Shown here: one piece after another, positions 36,216-45,296 of the stretch
How positions within the stretch are numbered: position 1 is the stretch's first letter
How the letters are laid out: each line of letters opens with the position of its first letter
NCBI GenBank assembly: GCA_050949745.1
Contig: JBMNGF010000002.1
Coordinates: forward strand, 62,001 to 126,000
DNA length: 64,000 nt
Direction of reading: 5' to 3'
Source: Syntrophaceticus sp050949745
GTDB taxonomy: Bacteria; Bacillota; DSM-12270; Thermacetogeniales; Thermacetogeniaceae
Made by a program: the position numbers and the translations under genes
The notes under the pieces: model-generated
Database searches by the model: none
The model's input: the letters and a program-made list of their open reading frames with translations, nothing else
Told to the model about the DNA's origin: nothing

Positions 36216-37535
36216 CTATTTTGCAGTAGACCCTTTTCTCCCTCGAAAGATAAGTCTGATAGGTGTACCTTCAAAACCATATGCTTCTCTAAGCTGCCGC
36301 TCTAGGTAGCGCTTATAAGAGAAATGAACAAGCTTTGGATTGTTTACAAAAAAGACAAAAGCCGGAGGCTTTACTGCGACCTGTGTTACATAATAAAACC
36401 TAAGCCCACCTTTTTCTGCAGCTTTTGGAGGGTTCAGGTAGGTAACCTCACTCAACCAGGAGTTTAAATTTCCTGTGCTGATGTTTTTATTCTGTTCATT
36501 GTTGACATATTCTACTTCAGCGAGAATTTTTTCTAAACCCTCCCCAGTGAGAGCAGAAACAAAAAGCAGTGGAGCAAACGTTAGAAAACTCAATTCTGCA
36601 CGGGTTGACTCTTCAAATACCTTCCATCTGTTTTTAACATTAACAGCCAAATCCCATTTGTTGATTAATATTATAACTCCTTTCCCGCTTTCTTCAATAT
36701 ATCCTGCTATTTTCTTGTCCTGCTCTACAATACCCTCTGAAGCATCCAACACTAATATGATCACATCAGCCCGATCAATAGCCCCAAATGCCCGTCGTAC
36801 TCCATAATACTCCACACCCCTGGCGACCCGACTCCGTCTCCTGATTCCTGCGGTATCGATCAGTACATAAGAACGACCATCCTTAACAAATGCGGTATCA
36901 ATGGCATCCCTTGTTGTTCCAGGTATATCACTGACAATTACTCTCTTTTCACTGAGCAGTGCATTGATCAAAGATGACTTCCCAACGTTAGGCCTTCCCG
37001 CAACAGCGATCCGAATCGATTGTTCATCTTCTCTTGCTGAGATTTCAGGGAGCAAAGCAACGATTCTATCCAGCAGTTCATCGATATTTAGGCCGTGAAG
37101 GCTGGATATGGGAACAGGATCACCCAACCCAAACTTGTAGAAATCATAGATATCCGGATTTTTGAAGTTATCAACCTTATTGGCAGCAATAATTATATTC
37201 TTATTGCTCTTTAACAGCCTCTGGGCAACTTGTTCATCCTCAACGGTAAGCCCTACTTGTGCATCCACTACAAAAACAACAACATCAGCCTCTTCAACGG
37301 CTACGTTCACCTGCTCTTGAATATGCTCTTTAAAAGCAGTGTCCTCAGGAAACAATCCTCCGGTATCGATCAGGCTAAATATGCGTTTGTCCCATTCCAC
37401 TTCCCTGTATATTCGATCCCGTGTAATACCTGGCCGGTCATCGACAATTGCCGTTCTCCTACCTGTCAGGCGATTGAAAAGGGTGGATTTTCCTACATTT
37501 GGTCTCCCTACGAGGGCAACAACAGGATTCCTCAT
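36216..37535 (-). CDS. der: Ribosome-associated GTPase Der (EngA)
   Basis: 439 residues with tandem GTPase domains for 50S subunit assembly: P-loops GRPNVGKST (~9) and GRPNVGKSS (~184), each with DTxG and NKxD motifs (DTGG, NKVD; DTAG, NKWD), then a C-terminal KH-like domain. Its ATG overlaps the stop of the DUF512-family gene by 4 nt. The pair with plsY and spoIVA is a common clostridial arrangement. Confidence 0.96.
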   Translation of the reverse strand: MRNPVVALVGRPNVGKSTLFNRLTGRRTAIVDDRPGITRDRIYREVEWDKRIFSLIDTGGLFPEDTAFKEHIQEQVNVAVEEADVVVFVVDAQVGLTVEDEQVAQRLLKSNKNIIIAANKVDNFKNPDIYDFYKFGLGDPVPISSLHGLNIDELLDRIVALLPEISAREDEQSIRIAVAGRPNVGKSSLINALLSEKRVIVSDIPGTTRDAIDTAFVKDGRSYVLIDTAGIRRRSRVARGVEYYGVRRAFGAIDRADVIILVLDASEGIVEQDKKIAGYIEESGKGVIILINKWDLAVNVKNRWKVFEESTRAELSFLTFAPLLFVSALTGEGLEKILAEVEYVNNEQNKNISTGNLNSWLSEVTYLNPPKAAEKGGLRFYYVTQVAVKPPAFVFFVNNPKLVHFSYKRYLERQLREAYGFEGTPIRLIFRGRKGSTAK

Positions 37536-38866
37536 ACCCTAATTCCCCCTAACATACAGATTTTTTTAACAAGTGCAGTGGCAGTAGGTTCAATAAGATG
37601 AATCCTGCATCCAATCTCGCGCTCAACATCTGCAACATGCAGTCCATCGAGAAAGAGAGATGTGCCGCTGCGCACAAGGTTATTAGGTAGCAAAATATCT
37701 TCTCCTCGTAACTGTCTCAAGCCCCATAAAAGGTCCTGTCCTGTCAATAGCCCAGTTACAGTTATCCGGGGGCCAAAAAAAGTATTGGGAATACTTATCA
37801 GCCTCAGTTTTAGATTTTTGATCAACTGCAAGCGCTTGACTACCGGATATAGAACCTTTGCCCCGTCCTGAGAGGTAGCCAGGACTATATGACACAACCG
37901 TTTGGCTTTTCTCGTCAACAAAGGACTTAACTTCCGAAAATCCTCATAAAAAAGTCTCGCCATTCCTATTCCATTCTCTAGCTGGGGAAAGCCATCATAT
38001 TCTTTATGAGATGGAAATGGATATCGTGCCTTCAAATAAAACTCATCAGCCAGGTATATTAAGGAGACTTCATTTCTGCTGCGAAATGATTCCTGAAAAC
38101 TGTTTATCTGTGTGATCAGTTTCCTGCTCTCCACCGTTGTAACAGAACGCAAAAAGGGAAGGTGCTGTCTGAATTTGGTCAACCCTACAGGCACGATCCC
38201 TATAGATGCCACCTGGGGCCAGAACCCGGCCAAATCTGTTATAGTTTGGGCTAAAGCATCTCCATCATTCCAGTCAGGACAGAGAACTATCTGAATATGC
38301 ATGCTAATCCCTGCTTCAGCAAAACGTGAGATGAATTCCAGAATGGGAGCAGGTTTTTTGTGCCCCAGCATTTTACCTCGCAGCCGGGGATCAGTAGTGT
38401 GCACCGAAATATATATGGGACTCAGCTTTAAGTTGACAATGCGTGCGATATCCTTCTCTTTAAGATTGCTCAAGGTGATATAATTGCCGTGTAAAAAGGA
38501 CAATCTGTAATCATCATCCTTTTCATAAAGTGTGGCTCGCAGATTTTCAGGAAGCTGATCCACAAAGCAAAAAACACATTTGTTGTGGCAGTGTTTCATT
38601 CCATCAAAACAATCTGTGGAAAATACCAGTCCCAGATCGGTGTCAAAATCCTTATTGATCTCACAGGTGCTCATCTGCCTATTTGGCCGGCGAACTTTAA
38701 GGCGGACATTCTCTGCAGCAGTAAGATATCTGTAAGAGATAATGTCTTGAGGTCGAATGCCATTAATAGCAACCAGTTGATCACCTCTGCTTATACCACA
38801 AGCTACAGCAGCTGATCCCTTGATAGTATTATCAATAAAAATACCAGGTTTTTTTATCTTTCTCAT
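37532..38866 (-). CDS. DUF512-family protein with PDZ and radical-SAM-like CxxxCxFC motif
   Basis: 444 residues from ATG 38866 (GGAG 6 nt upstream). The N-terminal ~65 residues form a PDZ-like domain. A CHNKCVFCF motif (~84) followed by VDQLP suits a radical-SAM [4Fe-4S] site, and the C-terminal half is the DUF512 domain (TGLLTGQDLL near 380). The family is conserved next to der in Clostridia; its substrate is unknown. The stop overlaps the der start. Confidence 0.8.
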   Translation of the reverse strand: MRKIKKPGIFIDNTIKGSAAVACGISRGDQLVAINGIRPQDIISYRYLTAAENVRLKVRRPNRQMSTCEINKDFDTDLGLVFSTDCFDGMKHCHNKCVFCFVDQLPENLRATLYEKDDDYRLSFLHGNYITLSNLKEKDIARIVNLKLSPIYISVHTTDPRLRGKMLGHKKPAPILEFISRFAEAGISMHIQIVLCPDWNDGDALAQTITDLAGFWPQVASIGIVPVGLTKFRQHLPFLRSVTTVESRKLITQINSFQESFRSRNEVSLIYLADEFYLKARYPFPSHKEYDGFPQLENGIGMARLFYEDFRKLSPLLTRKAKRLCHIVLATSQDGAKVLYPVVKRLQLIKNLKLRLISIPNTFFGPRITVTGLLTGQDLLWGLRQLRGEDILLPNNLVRSGTSLFLDGLHVADVEREIGCRIHLIEPTATALVKKICMLGGIRV

Positions 38867-38910
38867 TTCCTGCTCCATCTTTTTTAATCATTATCAATGA
38901 GCAATGATAT

Positions 38911-39858
38911 TTAGTCAAGAATTCCTTCCAAAATAGATAGCTTGATATTGTATGAAACATGGGTTATTCTCTTCATATATTTTTTTAATTGCATCTTCCC
39001 CAGCTGAGATAACCCTTCATTAATATACTTTCGTAATTTACTGAGGCTTAGTAATAAAAAGGATGGAGATATTTGATGTTGAACAATACATAAGTAAACC
39101 TGAGGAATCTCAAGCAGACTCCGCATTTCCTTCAATACCTCGGCCACAATATCAGGTTCTCTGCCTGCACCGACCAGATAAAGCTCATATCCATCAGCTT
39201 CTCCTAGGTACAGCAGTGAACCTATCTTTCCAGAAAAAAAGAGATCTGTTACCCAGTTGAGCAGTTCCCGCTCCCCTAAATCAGGATAGAGATGCCGTCC
39301 TGCCAAAAGCATAGTCAATAGATCATTTTCCGGGCAGACATATAATACTAAGCGACGCACTTTTTTTATTGACGGGCACCTTATTGGCATGGGATTCCCT
39401 TGAAAACTCTTTACGACATTACAGGCTATATCCACCAGGAAGGGATAAGCTATCTGTGTTCCATAAATCACAATAGGTCTGCCTAAAGAAACCATGTGCA
39501 GACCCCTGGAGAGGTATCCTCCGATAACCATCAGGGGATTAATGGGAAAGGTGGTGTCAACAGGGCAAATTTCTTCCTCACATGCAAATAACTGTGCTAT
39601 TCTTTCCAGCAGATCATTTACATTAGGACCAGCAGTGCGCTTTCCAAGAGCATATACTTCATTTCCATATCTATCTCGCCCAATAAAGCGGAAACGGCCG
39701 TGTATTACTGCTTCAAATTGATCGAAATGAGGAACTTTTAGAAGTTCATAGTTGCTGGCTGTTCTGTCCCTCGGTAGCAACCCTAAATGGATACCCGCCG
39801 CAGTCACTGAAGAGTGTGCGCCACCATAACAATGGTATATTATTTTGGCCATAAACAC
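38911..39858 (-). CDS. DUF3189-family protein, long form
   Basis: 315 residues. The first ~160 match the DUF3189 pattern (IIYHCYGGAHSSV near the start, GNEVYALGKR near 65). The second half (RLVLYVCPENDL onward) looks like a diverged second copy, so this may be a tandem version. Function unknown; related genes sit among sporulation genes in Clostridia. Start could be ATG 39852 or GTG 39858; neither has a strong Shine-Dalgarno sequence. Confidence 0.6.
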   Translation of the reverse strand: MFMAKIIYHCYGGAHSSVTAAGIHLGLLPRDRTASNYELLKVPHFDQFEAVIHGRFRFIGRDRYGNEVYALGKRTAGPNVNDLLERIAQLFACEEEICPVDTTFPINPLMVIGGYLSRGLHMVSLGRPIVIYGTQIAYPFLVDIACNVVKSFQGNPMPIRCPSIKKVRRLVLYVCPENDLLTMLLAGRHLYPDLGERELLNWVTDLFFSGKIGSLLYLGEADGYELYLVGAGREPDIVAEVLKEMRSLLEIPQVYLCIVQHQISPSFLLLSLSKLRKYINEGLSQLGKMQLKKYMKRITHVSYNIKLSILEGILD

Positions 39859-39861
39859 GCA

Positions 39862-40107
39862 TCAATGCTTAACAATAAATAACACTCCATTTCCCAGGTC
39901 ATGAATCATGCCCCCTAAAATTTTGCTCAGATTTAGCGCCATTTCTTCTTTTTCCTCTTGAGAGGAAGCAATAAAAATAGGGGCACCGTCGAAGACATTC
40001 AAAGTTTTTTCTACTGGCAGGATAAAGAGACCAATATCCCCTGTATCTATATTTTTCCTGGCCAGGGGGGTAAAGTCCGGTTCATTCATTTCAAGTTTCG
40101 TCCCCAA
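39862..40107 (-). CDS. Small conserved protein, possible capping-complex subunit for YIEGIA
   Basis: 81 residues. The body (FDGAPIFIAS near 40, then GGMIHDLGNGVLFIVKH at the end) resembles small clostridial proteins annotated as the capping-complex subunit for YIEGIA. TTG 40107 follows AAGGA at 5 nt, just after the spoIIP stop. No YIEGIA-family gene is in the window. The family call rests on recall and is tentative. Confidence 0.5.
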   Translation of the reverse strand: MGTKLEMNEPDFTPLARKNIDTGDIGLFILPVEKTLNVFDGAPIFIASSQEEKEEMALNLSKILGGMIHDLGNGVLFIVKH

Positions 40108-40108
40108 C

Positions 40109-41215
40109 TTAATCCTTTCTTCTTAGAGGGATTCTGGAGAAAAAATTGCGAAGCTGATTTGTCGCTCCCTCAATGCTTCCAGTGTTCATGTACAGATAGC
40201 CGAATACTGCCGCAGCCACCAATATTATCCCCAAAATAACTGCTTTCCAAGCACCACTGCTTTCTTCAGGTGTGGGGGGTGCTTCAGAAGCCCTCGGAGA
40301 ACCTAGCACCGCAGGCAGTGTTTCTGCAAACATGGCGATCCCTTGCTCAGCATGCTCACGTTCATTGGTATGGGCACCAGCTTCAATAAGCATAGCACGG
40401 GGTGCCAGATCCTGGTTGAAGTCACTGGAAATGACCAATATACCTTGAATGATCCCCGGATACTTTTTATCAGCGGCAGCTTTTAGCTGTTTGGCAAACT
40501 CTAAATTAGTTTGAAAACGGGGATTCGTATTGCCCACAACAAATTTGAGTTTAGTCACATCATGCCCATCTATATTATCGTAATAAACCTCTGGTGGCAC
40601 TGCATCACGGTGCACATCAAAAAGAGCAGTCGGACTTTTTTTCAAAAGATCAATTGCTGTGCGCCTGGAGCGATAATATGCGTTTACATCATGTGGATGA
40701 TGCAGCCTGTCACTATGGTATACTTTAAAACCCATTTCATCCAACTTCTTTTCAAAGGCTTTTCCTACTTTAACAATGCCTCCATCGCTCTCATCACTTT
40801 CAGTACCATCTGATGGAACATAACATTCAGCAGAATGAGTATGGTAAATCCCAATTGATGGCACATCTTCCCTGGCAATTAATGAAGAAAGAGTAGGAAT
40901 CTTTGAGGGAATATCGATTTTTGCTTCAGCTTCTTTTCCCATCAACTGAGCATGAGCGTAATCCCCCTCGATCGATCTGATCTGGTAACACATATTATCT
41001 GCGTTAATGAATTGATCACCTTCGCTCAGATAACGAGCTGTGTAATCAATAACGTTGTTTTGTTCATCAACGATCCTGTAATACCCTCCGTCATCACGCT
41101 CTGTTTGCTGACGAACTAAGGAGGGTTGGGCAAAAGCAGAAGTGCTTGCCCAGGAAGATAGTAATATAACAAAGCCTAATCCTATAAGTGAACTAATTAT
41201 TTTCCTCCGCTTCAC
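40109..41215 (-). CDS. spoIIP: Stage II sporulation protein P
   Basis: Cell-wall hydrolase that, with SpoIID and SpoIIM, thins septal peptidoglycan so the mother-cell membrane can engulf the forespore. GTG 41215 (GAAGAGG 9 nt upstream) gives 368 residues. An N-terminal signal anchor (~10-28), the SpoIIP amidase/endopeptidase domain (IYHTHSAECY ~128, DVHRDAVP ~199, SSDFNQDLAPRA ~264) and an unusual C-terminal membrane helix (~325-345) are visible. It overlaps the DUF1614 gene by 23 nt. Confidence 0.9.
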   Translation of the reverse strand: MKRRKIISSLIGLGFVILLSSWASTSAFAQPSLVRQQTERDDGGYYRIVDEQNNVIDYTARYLSEGDQFINADNMCYQIRSIEGDYAHAQLMGKEAEAKIDIPSKIPTLSSLIAREDVPSIGIYHTHSAECYVPSDGTESDESDGGIVKVGKAFEKKLDEMGFKVYHSDRLHHPHDVNAYYRSRRTAIDLLKKSPTALFDVHRDAVPPEVYYDNIDGHDVTKLKFVVGNTNPRFQTNLEFAKQLKAAADKKYPGIIQGILVISSDFNQDLAPRAMLIEAGAHTNEREHAEQGIAMFAETLPAVLGSPRASEAPPTPEESSGAWKAVILGIILVAAAVFGYLYMNTGSIEGATNQLRNFFSRIPLRRKD

Positions 41216-41921
41216 TCTTTTCACCCTCTTCCTCTTTCTGTGTCTTGTTGGGAGATAATGGTCTTAATTTTTTTAATAAAGCCGGAGCTTTACCTCTATC
41301 AGTTGGGCCACCTTGCAATCGCTCTCTGGTTTCTCCAATAAATTCTGCCAATAGCACAGCCAACAGGCCTGCGATTACAATCGCATCAAATGCCCCTCCT
41401 CCTCCAATAATCACCGCTCCCGGTCTTCCTTGTATCATAAAGCTAATATAGGTTAAAACATCAAAGAAAAGTATACCCATTGTGGCAGCTATAAATGCAC
41501 TGCGTCGAGATCTTCCTATAACATAAGCAATAATTCCACCTACCAGTGGGTAGATATAGAGGGGATCCATAGACATGGCTTCCGGTTGTGCCGGAAGTAA
41601 TCGCCCTGCCAGATAAATTGCTGCTGCTGTACCGATTATACCCACAGTTGCACGCAGTCTTTCTTTATTACTGGTCGTATAAATCAGGTAACCGGCCAAT
41701 ATTAAAGGAACCACTGCTCCTCCAATATTAAACGATGCCTCAACCTGCGGCCCAGACGGTAGAGGAATTGTGATAAAACTTCCGATGATCAAAGCGCCTA
41801 TAACACCTAGAGCTGCTTTGTCAGAAAGCTTCAGTTTATCCAATACCCGCTGAGCAACTCCAAAATAAATGAGCAGTGAAACAACTAATAGAACTATTGT
41901 ACCTACCGGTATCTGCGGCAA
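41193..41921 (-). CDS. DUF1614-family membrane protein
   Basis: About 242 residues with some seven hydrophobic helices and a charged, glutamate-rich tail. The DUF1614 family is found next to spoIIP in Clostridia; function unknown. A frame from GTG 41942 is open, but TTG 41921 is better spaced from GGAAGGAG. Coupling to spoIIP suggests co-expression during engulfment. Confidence 0.65.
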   Translation of the reverse strand: MPQIPVGTIVLLVVSLLIYFGVAQRVLDKLKLSDKAALGVIGALIIGSFITIPLPSGPQVEASFNIGGAVVPLILAGYLIYTTSNKERLRATVGIIGTAAAIYLAGRLLPAQPEAMSMDPLYIYPLVGGIIAYVIGRSRRSAFIAATMGILFFDVLTYISFMIQGRPGAVIIGGGGAFDAIVIAGLLAVLLAEFIGETRERLQGGPTDRGKAPALLKKLRPLSPNKTQKEEEGEKSEAEENN

Positions 41922-42123
41922 GCTATTGCAACTCCTTCCCACTGTTTGCTATATTGAATGAAATCTGTTGACCCTTATTCAGGTAATTTCTCTGGCCACA
42001 TTGAGCGATTATCAGCTTAGCAAGTTAAACAAATAATAGTTCATATTTCACAACACCTCCTTCCTTGATTAGATTCTCACATTTCAGCTCATATAATACC
42101 TGTTAAGATTATCATCAGAAAAA

Positions 42124-42149
42124 TAAAAAACCTGGCAGTATGCCAGGTC
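42124..42149 (-). terminator. Terminator after mobA
   Basis: An 8-bp stem, ACCTGGCA with TGCCAGGT (42130-42137 with 42141-42148), and a 3-nt loop, followed by a T-run in the minus direction. It lies 17 nt after the mobA stop. Confidence 0.9.
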
Positions 42150-42165
42150 TTTCGTTTCTTATTTG

Positions 42166-42759
42166 TTATTTTTTTTCTTCTAGTTGCTTCAAAGCGATAC
42201 GCAGATCATCCCGTGTATTGATATTAAAAAAACTCCTTTGTCCACCAAACTGCTGTATTTCTTTTTCCGCTATATATTTAATTCTGATATGGGGAAAAAA
42301 AGATTTTACCTGATATTGATTATTGATAAGGGCATCCTCGATAGGTTTAATGCAAGTCTTTCTATAGACTGCAGCCAATGGTTCCGGGTACCCCATAACA
42401 ATAGGAACTACAGCATCATCACAAACACTCGTCTGCTCAAGCAGATAGTGTAAAATATTTTTATTGATAAATGGCATATCACAGGCGGTAATATAATTCA
42501 GGTCACAAGGTGAAGATATTAAACCTGCATGCATCCCACTAAGGGGACCCTTCCCAGGTATAATGTCCATAACAGTCCGTACACCAAGAATCTTATATTG
42601 GTCAGGTGTGTTTGTCACCAAAATTATTTCAGAAAATACCTCCGCCAATACATCAATTATCCGGTCTATTAACCTCTGGGATGATATTTCGGCCATAGCC
42701 TTATTTGATTTAAAGCGTGAGCTTTTCCCTCCGGCCAATATAATTCCCGCTGCATGCAT
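42166..42759 (-). CDS. mobA: Molybdenum cofactor guanylyltransferase
   Basis: Adds GMP to molybdopterin to make the bis-MGD cofactor used by formate dehydrogenase. 197 residues. Nucleotide loop ILAGGKSSRFKSNK (~7), DIIPGKGPLSG (~65) and CDMPF (~94) are intact. Likely needed for the FDH at 16.9-19.9 kb. It lies between the zinc-ribbon gene and a terminator. Confidence 0.92.
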   Translation of the reverse strand: MHAAGIILAGGKSSRFKSNKAMAEISSQRLIDRIIDVLAEVFSEIILVTNTPDQYKILGVRTVMDIIPGKGPLSGMHAGLISSPCDLNYITACDMPFINKNILHYLLEQTSVCDDAVVPIVMGYPEPLAAVYRKTCIKPIEDALINNQYQVKSFFPHIRIKYIAEKEIQQFGGQRSFFNINTRDDLRIALKQLEEKK

Positions 42760-42768
42760 TCAATCACC

Positions 42769-43026
42769 TCAAGATTGAGGTATTTCAGGCACAGGATTAT
42801 CCGCGTATTTTCCACAACCATAACGCTTAGCACTTACGCAGTTATTGGCAACATTGCAGCCAGGATTATATTTTTTGGACACCTTTACATAATTAAATCT
42901 CCCAAAGACCTGTTTCAGATCATTACCCTTGCAATCGGGGCAAGTGACATGTTCTTTATCTTTGAGGGCTACCAGTTTAGTAAACTTTTGCCCGCACTTT
43001 TCACAAATAAAAGTATATACAGGCAT
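42769..43026 (-). CDS. FmdB-family zinc ribbon protein
   Basis: 85 residues. The start MPVYTFICEKCGQKF and a second CPDC (~34) form the FmdB zinc ribbon. The tail carries extra cysteines (GCNVANNC, GCG). FmdB-type proteins are small regulators of unclear role, linked to formamidase or to Mo/W enzymes by context. It is close upstream of mobA. Confidence 0.85.
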   Translation of the reverse strand: MPVYTFICEKCGQKFTKLVALKDKEHVTCPDCKGNDLKQVFGRFNYVKVSKKYNPGCNVANNCVSAKRYGCGKYADNPVPEIPQS

Positions 43027-43056
43027 CTGCTTCTCGCCTCCCTAAGTAATATCATA

Positions 43057-45228
43057 CTATCGTTCGGCTTTAGTCAGTAAATCTCCAAATACTTCACCCA
43101 GGTTGACTCCCACACTGGAGCTTGAGTTTTGTGATTTGTCACTCTCTTCGTCTTTCTTTTCCTTATCAGTGTTACTATCCTCTTGGGCATCTTTGATGCT
43201 TAGACTGATACGCTGGTCCTGTTTGTTGATATCTAGGATCTTTACTTGTATCTCATCCCCGGCATTCACAATATCCTCAGGCTTCGCTACATGGTAATCA
43301 GCCATACGTGAAATATGGACAAGGCCCTCTACTCCGGGCTCCAACTGTACAAAAGCACCGAAAGAAACTGTGCGCATCACAGTACCTGTTATAATCTCGC
43401 CAACCTCATAGTTCTCATCGACTTTATCCCATGGGTTACCCTGAACCTGTTTGAGGCTTAAGGAGATACGCTTTTTTTCTTTATCAACCGAAATCACATA
43501 GACCTCAGTTTCATCCCCTTCTTGGACTACTTCACTCGGATGCTTGACACGCCCCCAGGACAATTCGGAAATATGGAGAAGTCCATCTACTCCCCCTAAA
43601 TCTACAAATGCCCCGAAATTTGTCAGGTGTCTGACCGTGCCTTTTCTGATTTCTCCTGCTTCAATTGTATCCCAGAGTTCCTTCTGGGAACGCATGAACT
43701 CATCCTGAAGAATAGCCTTCTGGGAAAGCACAACCTTGGCCTTATTGCGATCAAACTCTATTACACGCAAGCGAAGGGTTTTGTCCAAATATTTTTCCAG
43801 GTCACCAGCATAGCCTCGCTCGATCAGTGAAGCAGGTACAAAGCCAGATACTCCCTCTACATCGACAAGAAGCCCGCCTTTAACAACTCGCACAACTTTC
43901 CCGGCAAGTTCGGTCTTTTCTTCCATAGCCTTCTCTAAAAAGTCAAGGGCTTTGCTCTTGTCAGCCCGTTTCTTGGAGAGGATCAAATGCCCTTCATCAT
44001 TGTCTACACGTAGGACATAAACATCAAGTTCATCCCCTACCTTGATGTTTTCCATTACGTTTTCGGCATCTTTCTGAGATAGCTCCCGGCGCGGAATAAC
44101 ACCCTCTGACTTTCCTCCGATGTCTATCAGGACTTCGTCTTCTTGCACCTGCACGACTATCCCACTGATCACATCTCCCTGTTTAATTTGGCGAGGTGAC
44201 CCTAAATCAAGGTTCATCATTTCTTCTTGATCTGATTCAGATACATCCTCAGTTACAGCTTCCGGTTCTGCTACGACTTCAGGTTCAGCTGCAGCTTCCG
44301 GTTCGGCTACAGTTTCCGGTTCAGCTACAGCTTCCGAAGGTGTACTATCGTTGACAGCCTCTACCTCACCATCCTTTACTTTCTCCAGTTCTTCATCATA
44401 CATCATCATTCTTTCAATAACCTCCTCAATTATCCAATCTGGGGTCGATGCCCCAGCAGTTACCCCTACAACAGATGCCCCATACAGCATCTCCGGTGTT
44501 AAAGCATCGGCTTCTTCGATGTGATAAGTAGTCACATTTTTTTTACAAATATCCACCAGTTGGCATGTATTAGCACTGTTTTTTCCACCAATAACAAACA
44601 TTACATCCACCTGCTGCGATATCTCCGCAGCTTCTTCCTGTCGTGCCTGACTTGTATGACAAATCGTGTCAAAAACACGCAGCTCCTGGCTTTTACCCAA
44701 AATCTCACTTACTATATCAAAATACTTGGACCTGTTTTGTGTGGTCTGAGCTAGGATACCTACTCTCTTTTTATCTACTGCAAGCTCATCTAGATCTGAA
44801 ATAGATTCAATTACTTCCGCTCCTCCACCTGCCCATCCCAATATTCCCTGAACTTCAGGGTGGTCTTCCTGTCCTAAAATTAAAACCTGGTAACCATTCT
44901 TGACCAGCTCGGCTGCCTGCCTCTGCACCCGCTTCACAAAAGGACATGTGGCATCGATAATCCTAACATTCATCTCTTCTGCCTGCTGGAAGACCTGTGG
45001 CGCAGCTCCATGAGATCTGATCAATACCTGTTCCCCAGGTACACTTCTTAGATCATGAATTACCTCAATTCCCTTTTCTGTTAAAGAATTTACAACATGG
45101 GGATTGTGGATAAGTGGTCCAAGTGAATAAATTCTTTCGCTGCTCGGCAGAGATTTTTCTGCAAGCTTCAATGCTCTCCGTACACCGAAACAGAAACCTG
45201 CTGTCCGGGCACGATAAATGTCCCTAAT
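43057..45228 (-). CDS. ispH: IspH-ribosomal protein S1 fusion (HMBPP reductase + S1 domains)
   Basis: N-terminal HMBPP reductase, the last MEP-pathway step, then four S1 RNA-binding domains. The first ATG/GTG/TTG in frame is TTG 45171, but TAGFCFGVRRA, with the first [4Fe-4S] ligand Cys, lies upstream in frame. Reading back meets a TAG at 45244-45246 with no ATG, GTG or TTG between. Start candidates are ATT 45228, ATC 45231, ATA 45234 or ATT 45219, after a G6 run; ATT 45228 is used here (723 residues). Other ligands: DATCPF and SANTCQL. Between domains lies an acidic repeat linker (Glu-Pro-rich). The fusion itself is known in Clostridia. Confidence 0.85.
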   Translation of the reverse strand: MRDIYRARTAGFCFGVRRALKLAEKSLPSSERIYSLGPLIHNPHVVNSLTEKGIEVIHDLRSVPGEQVLIRSHGAAPQVFQQAEEMNVRIIDATCPFVKRVQRQAAELVKNGYQVLILGQEDHPEVQGILGWAGGGAEVIESISDLDELAVDKKRVGILAQTTQNRSKYFDIVSEILGKSQELRVFDTICHTSQARQEEAAEISQQVDVMFVIGGKNSANTCQLVDICKKNVTTYHIEEADALTPEMLYGASVVGVTAGASTPDWIIEEVIERMMMYDEELEKVKDGEVEAVNDSTPSEAVAEPETVAEPEAAAEPEVVAEPEAVTEDVSESDQEEMMNLDLGSPRQIKQGDVISGIVVQVQEDEVLIDIGGKSEGVIPRRELSQKDAENVMENIKVGDELDVYVLRVDNDEGHLILSKKRADKSKALDFLEKAMEEKTELAGKVVRVVKGGLLVDVEGVSGFVPASLIERGYAGDLEKYLDKTLRLRVIEFDRNKAKVVLSQKAILQDEFMRSQKELWDTIEAGEIRKGTVRHLTNFGAFVDLGGVDGLLHISELSWGRVKHPSEVVQEGDETEVYVISVDKEKKRISLSLKQVQGNPWDKVDENYEVGEIITGTVMRTVSFGAFVQLEPGVEGLVHISRMADYHVAKPEDIVNAGDEIQVKILDINKQDQRISLSIKDAQEDSNTDKEKKDEESDKSQNSSSSVGVNLGEVFGDLLTKAER
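44264..44335. repeat. Four 18-nt tandem repeats in the ispH-rpsA linker
   Basis: Units such as GGTTCAGCTACAGCTTCC (plus strand) at 44264, 44282, 44300 and 44318. On the coding strand each gives a six-residue Glu-Pro-Ala/Val unit (E-A-V-A-E-P type) between the IspH and S1 parts. Copy number may vary between strains. Confidence 0.9.
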
Positions 45229-45296
45229 GATTATTTTACCCCCCTATTATATTTTTTTCGGCAATAATAAAAAGATTCCTGCTAATTTACACTAAT

